Positions 15,946 to 24,549 of a stretch of 64,000 bases of DNA are shown piece by piece (the stretch's first letter is position 1; each line of letters starts with the position of its first letter). The DNA is from Litorivivens lipolytica. GTDB lineage: Bacteria > Pseudomonadota > Gammaproteobacteria > Pseudomonadales > Spongiibacteraceae. The position numbers and the translations under genes were made by a program. The DNA lies in the NCBI RefSeq assembly GCF_014191715.1, contig NZ_JACHWY010000001.1:372001-436000 (forward strand). The letters are read 5' to 3'. The notes below the pieces were generated by a model, which had not been told where the DNA came from, ran no database searches, and was given only the letters and a program-made list of their open reading frames with translations.

Positions 15946-17089
15946 GCCCGGTCCCGTTATTTTTGAAGAGGTGGATGCGACCAATGGCAAGGCCATTGGC
16001 GTAATCACCCTCAGCGTTGAGAAAACCCTGAACTCACTGACCCTGCCCATGGTCGATCTGATGCTGGCCCAGCTGCAGGATTGGCAAGACGATGATCGCA
16101 TTGCTGCTGTTTGGCTGCAGGGGGCAGGGGAGAAAGCTTTTTGCGCCGGCGGCGATGTGCAGGAACTGCATCGCTCCGCGACTAAAACCCCGGGCGGCCC
16201 CTGTGTGGAAGCGGAAACCTTCTTTGAGCGGGAATACCGCCTTGACTACCTGCTGCACCTCTATCCGAAGCCGGTAATTTGCTGGGGTGACGGTATTGTG
16301 ATGGGCGGCGGCCTGGGCCTCTTTATGGGCTGCAGTCACGCCATTGTCACAGAGAAAACCCGGATCGCCATGCCGGAAATTACCATTGCTCTCTATCCCG
16401 ACGTGGGTGGTACCTGGTTCTTGAATCGCATGCCGGGCAAGACTGGTTTGTTTGTGGCCTTGACCGCAGCGTCGATTAACGCCGCGGACACCTTGTATGC
16501 GGGGATGGCGCGCCATTTTGCTCAGCGCGCGCGCAAGGCCGAAATATTCGACACAGTGAAAGCGCTGGATTGGAAAGCCGATGATGCCGCCAACAAGGCG
16601 TTGCTGACGGAAAGGCTGAAAACCCTTGCACCGGCAAAAGCGATCCAGGAAGACGGCAGTGAGTTGGCCAGCGCCGTCGCCCAGCATCGAGGGCTAATTG
16701 ATCAGGCCTGTAGTGGCGATGATCTCGAAACCGTAGTGAACGCCGTTCTTGCCCTGGATTCAGCGGATGACAAATGGCTGGATAAGGCGAAGGCCAGCTT
16801 GGCTCACGGCTCGCCGATTGCCGCTCACAATATCTGGCAGCAACTCAAGCGCGGTGAAGCCCTGTCGCTGGAAGAGGTCTTCCAATTCGAGCTGATGCTC
16901 TCGACAACGGTGGTAAGGCATCCTGAATTTGCCGAGGGTGTGCGCGCGCTGTTGATCGACAAGGATAAAAATCCACAGTGGATTTACACCTCTGTTGCAG
17001 AGGTTCCCGCCGAGCTGACTGAGCAATTTTTTACGCCGCCGTGGCCGCAAAACCCGCTGGCGGATATCGCGACATTAAAGAGGGCATAA
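15938..17089 (+). CDS. 3-hydroxyisobutyryl-CoA hydrolase
   Basis: 383 residues from ATG 15938; a longer frame from 15860 lies inside the hydratase gene and is rejected. It is a crotonase-family protein with the extra C-terminal domain typical of HIBCH. Motifs are FCAGGDVQEL, GIVMGGGLGLFMGCSH and MPEITIALYPDVGGTWFLNR. It releases CoA from 3-hydroxyisobutyryl-CoA and so prevents accumulation of reactive methacrylyl-CoA. The start lies eight bases inside the preceding gene and the stop is one base from the next ATG. The length and extra domain distinguish it from a second hydratase. Confidence 0.91.
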   Translation: MPEPGPVIFEEVDATNGKAIGVITLSVEKTLNSLTLPMVDLMLAQLQDWQDDDRIAAVWLQGAGEKAFCAGGDVQELHRSATKTPGGPCVEAETFFEREYRLDYLLHLYPKPVICWGDGIVMGGGLGLFMGCSHAIVTEKTRIAMPEITIALYPDVGGTWFLNRMPGKTGLFVALTAASINAADTLYAGMARHFAQRARKAEIFDTVKALDWKADDAANKALLTERLKTLAPAKAIQEDGSELASAVAQHRGLIDQACSGDDLETVVNAVLALDSADDKWLDKAKASLAHGSPIAAHNIWQQLKRGEALSLEEVFQFELMLSTTVVRHPEFAEGVRALLIDKDKNPQWIYTSVAEVPAELTEQFFTPPWPQNPLADIATLKRA

Positions 17090-17090
17090 C

Positions 17091-17984
17091 ATGAGTACCG
17101 TAGCGTTTATCGGTCTGGGCAATATGGGTGGCCCGATGGCGATCAATCTCGCCAAAGCCGGGCACACCGTGACCGCCTTCGATCTGTCGGAAAAAGCTCT
17201 GGCAGCGGTGAAGGCTGAAGGGGTTAATATCGCCGCCTCGGCTGCCGATGCGATTGCTGGTGCAGAAGCGGTTATCTCCATGCTGCCTGCCGGTCAGCAT
17301 GTATTGGCCGTTTATCTGGACGAGGAAACCGGCATCCTCAAACAGCTGAACAAAGGCGCGCTAGTGCTGGATTGCTCCACCATCGATGCCGACAGTGCTC
17401 GCGCGCTGGCCAAGGCCGGTGCCGAGCTGGGTGTTGGCGTCATGGATGCGCCGGTTTCCGGTGGTGTGGCGGCCGCGCAGGCGGGTACGCTCAGTTTTAT
17501 GTGCGGCGGTAGCGCCGAAGATTTCGAGCGTGCCAAAGCCATTCTCGCCGGCATGGGCAAAAACATCTTTCACGCCGGTGACAACGGTGCTGGTCAGGTT
17601 GCCAAGATGTGTAACAACATGCTGCTGGCGATTCACATGATCGGCACGGCCGAGGCTCTGCAACTGGGTGCTAATAACGGCCTTGACCCCAAAGTACTGT
17701 CCGAGATCATGCTCGCCAGCTCTGGCCGCAACTGGTCGCTGGAGGTCTATAACCCCTATCCGGGCGTGCAGGAAAACTCCGCCGCCAGCAAGGGCTATCA
17801 GCCGGGCTTTATGGTGGATCTGATGATCAAGGATCTGGGGTTGGCCATGGAAAACAGCATCGACAGCAAAAGCTCAGTGCCCATGGGCTCGCTGGCCCGC
17901 AGCCTCTATACCGCCCACGGCATGGCAGGCAACGGCCAGAAGGATTTTTCCAGTATTCTCAATCTGTTACGCAAGCCCTCCTGA
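17091..17984 (+). CDS. mmsB: 3-hydroxyisobutyrate dehydrogenase
   Basis: 297 residues. N-terminal NAD-binding GLGNMGGPMA at about 7-16, the substrate-binding DAPVSGGVAAAQAGTL block at about 119-134 and the catalytic lysine in NGAGQVAKMCNNML. It oxidises 3-hydroxyisobutyrate to methylmalonate semialdehyde, the substrate of MmsA, so the operon encodes the route from isobutyryl-CoA to propionyl-CoA. The gene ends the operon and is followed by a hairpin. A related but more distant paralogue lies at 25112. Confidence 0.94.
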   Translation: MSTVAFIGLGNMGGPMAINLAKAGHTVTAFDLSEKALAAVKAEGVNIAASAADAIAGAEAVISMLPAGQHVLAVYLDEETGILKQLNKGALVLDCSTIDADSARALAKAGAELGVGVMDAPVSGGVAAAQAGTLSFMCGGSAEDFERAKAILAGMGKNIFHAGDNGAGQVAKMCNNMLLAIHMIGTAEALQLGANNGLDPKVLSEIMLASSGRNWSLEVYNPYPGVQENSAASKGYQPGFMVDLMIKDLGLAMENSIDSKSSVPMGSLARSLYTAHGMAGNGQKDFSSILNLLRKPS

Positions 17985-17992
17985 GTCGGCCT

Positions 17993-18019
17993 AAACCGGC
18001 CTCCCCGGAGGCCGGTTTT
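17993..18019 (+). terminator. Terminator of the valine operon
   Basis: Arms AAACCGGCCTCC (17993-18004) and GGAGGCCGGTTT (18007-18018) are perfectly complementary with a two-base centre and only four T at the end. The short T-run weakens it, but the stem is long and directly follows mmsB. Confidence 0.65.
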
Positions 18020-18088
18020 GTCACTATGTTTTCGCCGTAATCATGCGATAATTTCCCCTGTCTAATTACTATAAAAAACGAGGGGCCT

Positions 18089-20656
18089 ATGCAGTTCCGA
18101 TTTCCACTTCTCGCCGCTGCGGTGGCCAGTAGTCTGTTTTTGAGCGCGTGCAACGACAGTTCTTCGTCCAGCCCGGCACCTGTTGCAACCCCCGTTGACG
18201 TACCAGCTGACAAGCGTCTGACCGTGTTTTCGCCGGCCAACCGCTGCGTAACCTTGCGCTCAACGAATGCTGGCTTTCTAGGAGAGATTGACGAGGGCTA
18301 CGCGGCTTCGCCGGTACTGCCAGCCGAGGTGGAGCCCTATACCTTCTACTTTAAACCGACCGGTACTTTTCGCCCGGAAAGCGAAAAGCAGGCGGCGTCG
18401 GCAGATTACCTTTTGCTTTCCGGGTATGAACGGGAAGCTGTTCGTCTGATGGCGGAAAAGATGGCGACTAATCCAAGTATGGGTATAAAGACCCTGCTCG
18501 GGATCAGTGACCCCAATCGCGAATTTCTCGATCCAGATGGAAACTTTGTCGGTGAGCCGAGTGCGGTTATTGCCGGTGTCGGCGATCTGTCCGAGTTTTT
18601 CACCAACGCCGGTCGCATCATTAACGAGGATCGCGCTGGTGATGAAAACGCCGATCGGATTGGCGACAACAGTAGTCAGGTGGGCGATGGTCTGCGAGCG
18701 GGGGGCGATGCGCTAGCGGATGGTCAGGATGATTTGGCCGATGCGGTGAGTAGCCCAACCCTTGGTAAAGTCGAAAAGGCGTCTGATCTTGCGGTTTGGG
18801 AACTGGAAAAGGTTGATCCTGACGGCAAGCACTTTACTTTGCGCTCTCAGGTAACGGGGCAGTATCTCGTTGTCGATGATAATGGTGTGCCGGCTCTGGC
18901 CAGCGAAGCCGACACCGGCAACCTGTTTGAACTCGAGCTGGTTGAAAACTGTCAGGCTTATCCGGAAGCGGAACTGAATGCGGAGCGGGTTAACCCGGGG
19001 CAGGGACCACGTATTTACTGGGACGGCTCCGGACGCAAAGATGTTTACGGTTGGGTGGATGATCACGCCCATATTACCGCCTACGAGTTTATTGGTGGCC
19101 GTATTAATTACGGTTCAACCCACCATAAGTTCGGGGTTGATCACGCGCTGCATGATTGCGAGGAAAACCACGGCCCGATGGGTTCTACTGGCACGGTAGA
19201 AATGGCGACCTCGGATGCATTTGAAGGTCACCAGACCCGAGGTTGGCCGGACTACAGTGACTGGCCGCGACATGATTCCCTGCAGCATCATCAAACCTAC
19301 TATCGCTGGATGGAACGGGCCTTTCTGGGTGGTCAGAAGATTCTGGTCAATCTGATCACCCATAATGAAATTCTCTGTCAGATCGTGCCGCAAAAGAAAA
19401 ATGATTGTGACGGAATGGCGAACGTCCGCTTGCAGGCGACGCGCACCTACGAGTTGCAGGATTACATCGACATGCAATCCGGCGGGCCGGGTAAGGGCTG
19501 GTTCCGCGTGGTGACCTCTCCTGCCGAGGCGCGCAAGGTGATTGATGATGGAAAGATGGCGGTTGTGCTGGGAATCGAATTATCCAAGGTGCTTAACTGC
19601 GGTGAGTTTCTCGATCAGGCCGAATGCACCCGAGCCCAGATTCAGAAGCGTCTGGATGAGGTTTATAAACTCGGCATACGCCTGATATTCCCGGTACATA
19701 AATTTGATAATGCCTTTGGTGGGCATCTGCCACACTCGGGCTTTGCGCTGGGGCCGATACTGTCTGCGGGCAACCAGGCGGAGACGGGGCACCCGCTGGA
19801 AGTGGAGGAGTGTGATCACGACAGCGAATCCGATGACAGCGGGTTAGAGGAAAATCCCAACGATCCACGCAAGAATCCTGTTGGCATTTATGAATACTTG
19901 CTTCATAACTTTGAATATCTGGCCAATCAGCTGCCTCCCTCCGGGCAGGAGCCAGATCCACGCACTGGCACTGGCCATTTGTGTAATATCCGCGGCCTCA
20001 CGCCTCTGGGATTATTTCTGCTCGACGAGCTTGTAAAGCGCAATATGCTGATTGACCTGGATCACATTAGTCGCCGCGCGGCGGTACAGGCGCTCGACCA
20101 CTTGGAGAAGATCAAGAACGATCAGGGCGAAGTTTATCCAGTGATCAGTTCTCACGATTGGACCAACTCGGAATACCTGCTGAACCGGATGGCGGATAAC
20201 AAGGGCTTTATCGGACGCTTTGCGCGCGGTGGTCGCGACCAGTGGCTGAGCCGACTGCGCGGTATGGCGGCTCGCTACGACAATGTGGAATTCATGGGCG
20301 GCGGTATTGCCTCGGATGTAAACGGCATTGCTCAGTTGCCAGCGCCGCCGACCGAAGGTGCTGCAGTAACAGACGGGAAGATAGATTACGACAACGGCTT
20401 CCTGTCCTATGATGGGCGCATTCGGTTCATACGTCAGGTCACCGGCGACCGGGTATTTGATTTGTACGATGGTCGCGGTGTTGCTCACTACGGTCTGTAC
20501 CCGGATTACATCGCCGATGCAGAAGCCTTCGGTCAGTGCGCAGAGGGCGAGGACTGCAAGGATACCTCCAAAGCGCTGGATATTTTCTTCCGCTCAGCTG
20601 AGGCTTATCTGCGGATGTGGGAAACCGTTGAAAGTTTCAAGGCTAAGGAGGAGTGA
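18089..20656 (+). CDS. Large lipoprotein related to membrane dipeptidase (peptidase M19) / amidohydrolases
   Basis: 855 residues. The lipoprotein signal MQFRFPLLAAAVASSLFLSAC puts Cys21 at the lipobox, followed by a Ser/Pro linker. Residues about 45-300 are a variable region including a stretch like a beta-trefoil (FTLRSQVTGQYLVV). The metal-enzyme part starts with DDHAHI at 324-329 and includes DLDHISRR (His659) and ISSHDW (His689). A HxH near the start and two later His fit the binuclear-zinc dipeptidase fold. Length is about twice that of usual M19 enzymes because of the N-terminal domain and loops. It is expected in the periplasm or at the outer membrane. Substrate unknown; the M19 link is by motif, not full alignment. 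Confidence 0.72.
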   Translation: MQFRFPLLAAAVASSLFLSACNDSSSSSPAPVATPVDVPADKRLTVFSPANRCVTLRSTNAGFLGEIDEGYAASPVLPAEVEPYTFYFKPTGTFRPESEKQAASADYLLLSGYEREAVRLMAEKMATNPSMGIKTLLGISDPNREFLDPDGNFVGEPSAVIAGVGDLSEFFTNAGRIINEDRAGDENADRIGDNSSQVGDGLRAGGDALADGQDDLADAVSSPTLGKVEKASDLAVWELEKVDPDGKHFTLRSQVTGQYLVVDDNGVPALASEADTGNLFELELVENCQAYPEAELNAERVNPGQGPRIYWDGSGRKDVYGWVDDHAHITAYEFIGGRINYGSTHHKFGVDHALHDCEENHGPMGSTGTVEMATSDAFEGHQTRGWPDYSDWPRHDSLQHHQTYYRWMERAFLGGQKILVNLITHNEILCQIVPQKKNDCDGMANVRLQATRTYELQDYIDMQSGGPGKGWFRVVTSPAEARKVIDDGKMAVVLGIELSKVLNCGEFLDQAECTRAQIQKRLDEVYKLGIRLIFPVHKFDNAFGGHLPHSGFALGPILSAGNQAETGHPLEVEECDHDSESDDSGLEENPNDPRKNPVGIYEYLLHNFEYLANQLPPSGQEPDPRTGTGHLCNIRGLTPLGLFLLDELVKRNMLIDLDHISRRAAVQALDHLEKIKNDQGEVYPVISSHDWTNSEYLLNRMADNKGFIGRFARGGRDQWLSRLRGMAARYDNVEFMGGGIASDVNGIAQLPAPPTEGAAVTDGKIDYDNGFLSYDGRIRFIRQVTGDRVFDLYDGRGVAHYGLYPDYIADAEAFGQCAEGEDCKDTSKALDIFFRSAEAYLRMWETVESFKAKEE

Positions 20657-20725
20657 GCCAGACTGCACACGGTGAGTGTGAAACTCCTGCTACAATCCAC
20701 CGCTGTCAAAAGGGTGGGGTAACAG

Positions 20726-21325
20726 ATGAATAGAGAGTTGCGGAATCGGATTCTGGGCGGGGCCGGCTTTGTCTTTGGTCTCGCGCTGTTGCCGTCGGGT
20801 ATTTACACCCTGTTTGTGCTTGGCGTCCCCAGTACCCTTGGCTTTCTGATCCTCGGCGTCATGCTGCTGTACTGGTGCTGGCAGCCCATGATGCCGACTC
20901 GCTATCCGCCCATTCAAATCTCGGTTGACGAGCCTGAAATGCAGTTGGCAACGGAACGTGCTCAGGCATCAATAGAGCGTTTTTGTGAAGGCATTGCGCG
21001 CTCTGATCGCAAAGGCGCGGTGCGTATCGCGGTCGAAACCAAGTTTGGTTCTCAGCAACGTATCTGGGCCAATGTGCAGCGTCAGGAGGGCAACCTCCTG
21101 TTATTGAAGCCGCGCTCGGTCAACCCCAATGTCAGCACACCGGAGTCAGTGCCTGTTGATCAGGTTGAAGACTGGTTGCTGGCGGATCTCTCTGGCCGTA
21201 TCGAAGGCGGCTTTACCCATGTCGCCTACGCAGAAAAATACCAACGTCAGGAGGGCTATATTCCCCGCGGCCTGCGCTTGGAGCTGTCAAAATTTGTGGA
21301 CGGCAACGCGCTTCTTAATCCTTAG
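20726..21325 (+). CDS. Membrane protein with DUF2314-like soluble domain
   Basis: 199 residues. Two hydrophobic helices near the N-terminus (about 11-31 and 35-54) are followed by a soluble domain from about 70. It contains RIWANVQRQEGN, then PVDQVEDWLLADLSGRIEGGFTHVAY, which resembles the DUF2314 core where a VPLEEVSDW-type strand precedes a GG(Y/F)T motif. DUF2314 proteins have no known function. The gene stands alone 69 bases after the M19-like gene. The DUF resemblance is from pattern memory and moderately sure. Confidence 0.68.
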   Translation: MNRELRNRILGGAGFVFGLALLPSGIYTLFVLGVPSTLGFLILGVMLLYWCWQPMMPTRYPPIQISVDEPEMQLATERAQASIERFCEGIARSDRKGAVRIAVETKFGSQQRIWANVQRQEGNLLLLKPRSVNPNVSTPESVPVDQVEDWLLADLSGRIEGGFTHVAYAEKYQRQEGYIPRGLRLELSKFVDGNALLNP

Positions 21326-21357
21326 GAAATTTCCTGTCGCTTTTTTGATACAGATTG

Positions 21358-21387
21358 TTTACATTTTCCGTTAACAGTACGTATAAC
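21358..21387 (+). promoter_or_regulatory. Probable sigma-70 promoter of the flavoprotein gene
   Basis: TTTACA at 21358-21363, then 18 bases, then TATAAC at 21382-21387; about 50 bases before the start codon at 21438. A 12-base palindrome AGGAAATTTCCT (21324-21335) lies just upstream and could be an operator. Read by eye only. Confidence 0.5.
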
Positions 21388-21437
21388 AAGAACAGAACGC
21401 ATAACTAAAAACAAAACTAGCAAGTTGAAGGGGTTCC

Positions 21438-23192
21438 ATGTCGTCCGAAAAGTCCTCTCAGGCACAGCCTGAGTTGTCCCGTCGTCGTTTTCTCAAAAAC
21501 TCTGCTGTGTTCTCTACTGCCGCGTGGATTCCTGCATTCCGCGTCGGGGTCGCTGAGGCCGGTGAATGTGTGCCGCCGCCCAATCTGCCTGCGCATCTGG
21601 ATGTGTTCCGGCAAGGCTTCGAGAACTGGTCGAAAGGTATAGTGATTGATTCACTTTGGACCTGCGCACCGCGCTCCGCTCAGGATTGCGTTGATCTGGT
21701 GAACTGGGCAGCCGCTCAGGGCTGGCAGGTACGCCCACGCGGTGCCATGCACAACTGGTCACCGATTCACGTAACACCAGACATGAGCTGCGACACGCCG
21801 GTTATTTTGTTGAGCACAACAGATTACCTGGCAAATATCGCCATGGACTACGGGCGCTCAGTTCCGGCAGTGCGAGCTCAGGCCGGCGTCTACATGGAAG
21901 ATCTGCTGGGTTTTGTTGAAGCCCATAATCTGGGCATGACGGCTGTCCCCGCGCCCGGTGATGTGACTGTGGGCGGTGTGCTGGCGGTCGATGCGCACGG
22001 CACCGCTGTTCCGGCCATTGGTGAGGTCAGAGAGCACGGTCATAGCTATGGTTCGTTATCGAATCTTGTGCTGGAAGTTACGGTGGTGGCGTGGGACAAG
22101 CATGCCAACGCCTATACTCTGCAGACCATTAATCGCAGTGATCGCGAAGCCGCAGCGGTTATGACTAGCCTCGGTCGGACGCTGATTGTCGAGGCGGTCC
22201 TGCAGCTGGGCGAGAATCAAAAACTCCGCTGCCAGAGCTTTATGGATATTCATATTGATGAATTGCTGGGGCCGCCGGAAACTAACGGTCGCACAGTAGC
22301 GCATTATCTGGATCAGGCCGGGCGAATGGAGGTTATCTGGTTTCCGTTTACCGACAAGCCCTGGCTGAAGGTGTGGAGCGTCGCGCCGACCAAGCCCCTG
22401 ATGTCGCGTGAGGTTACTGAGCCCTACAACTATCCCTTCTCCGACAATATGCCGGACGAAATTGAGGAAATGGCCCGTTCGTTGACGCAGGGGAATAAAG
22501 AGTCAACGCCACTGTTTGGGCAAATGATGTACAACGTGTCCAAGGCCGGTCTGGCGACGTCGCAGTCGGCGGATATCTGGGGCGATTCAAAAAATGTTTT
22601 GCTCTACATTAAACCGACGACACTGCGCATCGAGGCCAGCGGTTACGCCGTGCTTACCCGTCGAGACAACGTGCAGCGCGTTATCTACGACTTTACCGAG
22701 AAGTTCAAGGATATGATCGCCGCCTATGAATCTATGGGTGAATATCCAATCAATATGCCCGTTGAAATTCGTGTCACCGGCCTTGATCAGCCTGACGAGA
22801 TTGAAGCGGATCGCGCTGAAGCACCGACGCTATCAGCGGTTCGCCCCGTTGAATCACATCCGGAATGGGATGTGGCGGTCTGGTTTGACTGTCTGAGCTT
22901 TGTCGGTACCGAGATGTCCGAAGCGTTTAACGCCGAAATGGAGCACTGGTTGCACAGTCATTTCGATGGCGAAGATGCGCTGGTCCGACCCGAGTGGTCT
23001 AAAGGTTGGGCCTACCGACCGGAAGCTGCCTGGACGGACGCGAACTATATCGCGTCAACAGTTCCCGGCAGCCACACCGTGGGCAGGCCCCAAAACGCGG
23101 GTTGGAATAGTGCGGTGAAGCAACTCGACAAGCTCGACCCGCAGCGGGTTTTCAGTAACGACTTTCTCGATCAGTTATTGCAGAGAAGATAA
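21438..23192 (+). CDS. Tat-exported FAD oxidase, cholesterol-oxidase-like (covalent-flavin type)
   Basis: 584 residues. A twin-arginine signal SRRRFLK at 14-20 is followed by a hydrophobic stretch ending near residue 40, so the folded flavoprotein is exported by Tat. The FAD-binding PCMH-type domain follows; RGAMHNWSP places His105 where type II cholesterol oxidases link FAD covalently. A GDVTVGGVLAVDAHGT block binds the flavin pyrophosphate. The large C-terminal half matches the cholesterol-oxidase substrate-binding domain in layout. The expected reaction is oxidation of a 3-hydroxysteroid by O2, giving the ketone and H2O2. The exact substrate is inferred; other secondary-alcohol oxidases of this family exist. 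It has its own promoter and terminator. Confidence 0.82.
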   Translation: MSSEKSSQAQPELSRRRFLKNSAVFSTAAWIPAFRVGVAEAGECVPPPNLPAHLDVFRQGFENWSKGIVIDSLWTCAPRSAQDCVDLVNWAAAQGWQVRPRGAMHNWSPIHVTPDMSCDTPVILLSTTDYLANIAMDYGRSVPAVRAQAGVYMEDLLGFVEAHNLGMTAVPAPGDVTVGGVLAVDAHGTAVPAIGEVREHGHSYGSLSNLVLEVTVVAWDKHANAYTLQTINRSDREAAAVMTSLGRTLIVEAVLQLGENQKLRCQSFMDIHIDELLGPPETNGRTVAHYLDQAGRMEVIWFPFTDKPWLKVWSVAPTKPLMSREVTEPYNYPFSDNMPDEIEEMARSLTQGNKESTPLFGQMMYNVSKAGLATSQSADIWGDSKNVLLYIKPTTLRIEASGYAVLTRRDNVQRVIYDFTEKFKDMIAAYESMGEYPINMPVEIRVTGLDQPDEIEADRAEAPTLSAVRPVESHPEWDVAVWFDCLSFVGTEMSEAFNAEMEHWLHSHFDGEDALVRPEWSKGWAYRPEAAWTDANYIASTVPGSHTVGRPQNAGWNSAVKQLDKLDPQRVFSNDFLDQLLQRR

Positions 23193-23196
23193 AGTG

Positions 23197-23224
23197 AAAC
23201 CGGGCCTAGTGCCCGGTTTTTCGT
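23197..23224 (+). terminator. Intrinsic terminator after the flavoprotein gene
   Basis: Stem AAACCGGGC (23197-23205), loop CTAGT, arm GCCCGGTTT (23211-23219), continuing T-rich. It starts five bases past the stop codon. Confidence 0.85.
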
Positions 23225-23252
23225 TTTAGAGCTGTCAGCTCGCGAGTAATGC

Positions 23253-24548
23253 TCACGCGTAAGAATAGGTATGTTCGCTAGCGTCGTGATCCCACAGATC
23301 TGCGCCGGCAACAAGCTCGGTATAGTCGGACGGCTTGGGAGCCTCGTGCGCATCATCGATAAGAATGTCCCAAGCCAGTATCGACTTGCCTTTAGCCTCG
23401 GGGCAGTCCGGTGCCGGCCGGCAGATCGCTTTGCCATTGATGGCAGCCACCGGTGCTGAAAGGCCAACATCGGGTTTTTTAAAGAGCAGCCCCAATACAC
23501 CGAGCGGTTTATCCTTTGCGGCTTCACAGTCTTCGATCCAGAATCGACCGTGCTTGTCACTCACTTTAGCGCTGCCGAACTTCAGGTATTCCTGAGGCAG
23601 GTAGGGGTCGAACTGCAGGAGCGTCAGGATGTCATCGATTTGGTCGCTTTCAATGCCAAGCACGCGGCGCAGCCGATGAATATAGACGGGCGCCATGGCG
23701 CGCCATTGTTCTTCTGTCATCGACCAGGCGGCGTCTTCGCCGTGATCGCGTATAACCGAGGTATAACAGGCGCGTTGCAACAGGTGCACATCCAGTGAAA
23801 ATTCCTTGCACTGTCGGGCCAGTGTCGAGTGTTCCAAATCCTCGAGCCGAAAATCCGGTTTTAATGGCCCGCTGTAGTCGGTCAAACCCTCGCCAGCGGG
23901 CGATAGGGGGGCGAACTCAAAATTGGCGGCGCGGGATTGTTTTACCTGCGGCAACACCTCGCATTCTTCTGCCAGTATTAAATCGTCACCGATAAAAACT
24001 TGCCAACGACAGGGGCCTTCGGCGGGCACTTCACCGTGGGGCGGGCGAAACACCGGCCGACAACGCGCGCGTTGATTGACGGTCATTGCGGTGGCGTCAA
24101 AGGTGGGGTCTTCCATGTGGTGGCAGATTTGGGTTTCCGATTTCGGGTCGGCATTGGTAATGCGGCGCACATGGTTGTAGGCACCGCAGTAGGGCAACCA
24201 GAACTGCCCCTCGGTGGGCGACTGCAGCGAGAAGTGGAACTGCAGAAAGGTGTGGGGTGCACCAATATCAAACTGAAAGGCTTTCAGAATGGTTTCTACA
24301 TCATCGCCACCAATATTAAGCAGCTTGCGGTTGCGGTAGTTATAAATGGGGCTGGAGCCCATCCACTCGTCGCAGGCCGCCTGGGTTTGCGCGGCCATTC
24401 CGTAGTTGAGTGCCAGCTGCGGCATGATGGCACGGTCGTGTATGTGGTTGGCCAGCATGACTTCGCGGCCATACCAGGCAAGGGTTGAGTGATCGAGATC
24501 CGTCAGGCAGAAATCGGGCCGATGGGTTCCACGGTAGTTCGACGCCAT
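23253..24548 (-). CDS. Internally duplicated protein of unknown function
   Basis: 431 residues from the ATG at 24548, one base after the stop of the upstream gene; the longer frame to 24602 only extends into that gene. The protein is two copies of one domain. RPDFCLTDLDHSTLAW at 10-25 matches KPDFRLEDLEHSTLAR at 230-245. ACDEWMGSSPIY matches EQWRAMAPVYIH, and NQRARCRPV..CRWQVFIGDD (159-189) matches NGKAICRPA..LAWDILIDDA (371-400). Only the first copy keeps CHHMEDPTFDATA (142-154), a block I remember from uncharacterised actinobacterial proteins. Many His, Glu and Asp residues suggest a metal or acid-base site, unproven. No signal peptide. Coupled to the decarboxylase-like gene, so likely the same pathway. 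Confidence 0.75.
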   Translation of the reverse strand: MASNYRGTHRPDFCLTDLDHSTLAWYGREVMLANHIHDRAIMPQLALNYGMAAQTQAACDEWMGSSPIYNYRNRKLLNIGGDDVETILKAFQFDIGAPHTFLQFHFSLQSPTEGQFWLPYCGAYNHVRRITNADPKSETQICHHMEDPTFDATAMTVNQRARCRPVFRPPHGEVPAEGPCRWQVFIGDDLILAEECEVLPQVKQSRAANFEFAPLSPAGEGLTDYSGPLKPDFRLEDLEHSTLARQCKEFSLDVHLLQRACYTSVIRDHGEDAAWSMTEEQWRAMAPVYIHRLRRVLGIESDQIDDILTLLQFDPYLPQEYLKFGSAKVSDKHGRFWIEDCEAAKDKPLGVLGLLFKKPDVGLSAPVAAINGKAICRPAPDCPEAKGKSILAWDILIDDAHEAPKPSDYTELVAGADLWDHDASEHTYSYA

Positions 24549-24549
24549 A

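Noticed and set aside
15055-16101. 348-codon minus-strand frame across the valine operon
   Set aside because: Antisense to three overlapping, well-identified genes; no independent support.
21324-21335. AGGAAATTTCCT as a terminator of the DUF2314-like gene
   Set aside because: The stem is only six bases, AT-rich and has no loop, so it would not terminate; at most an operator.
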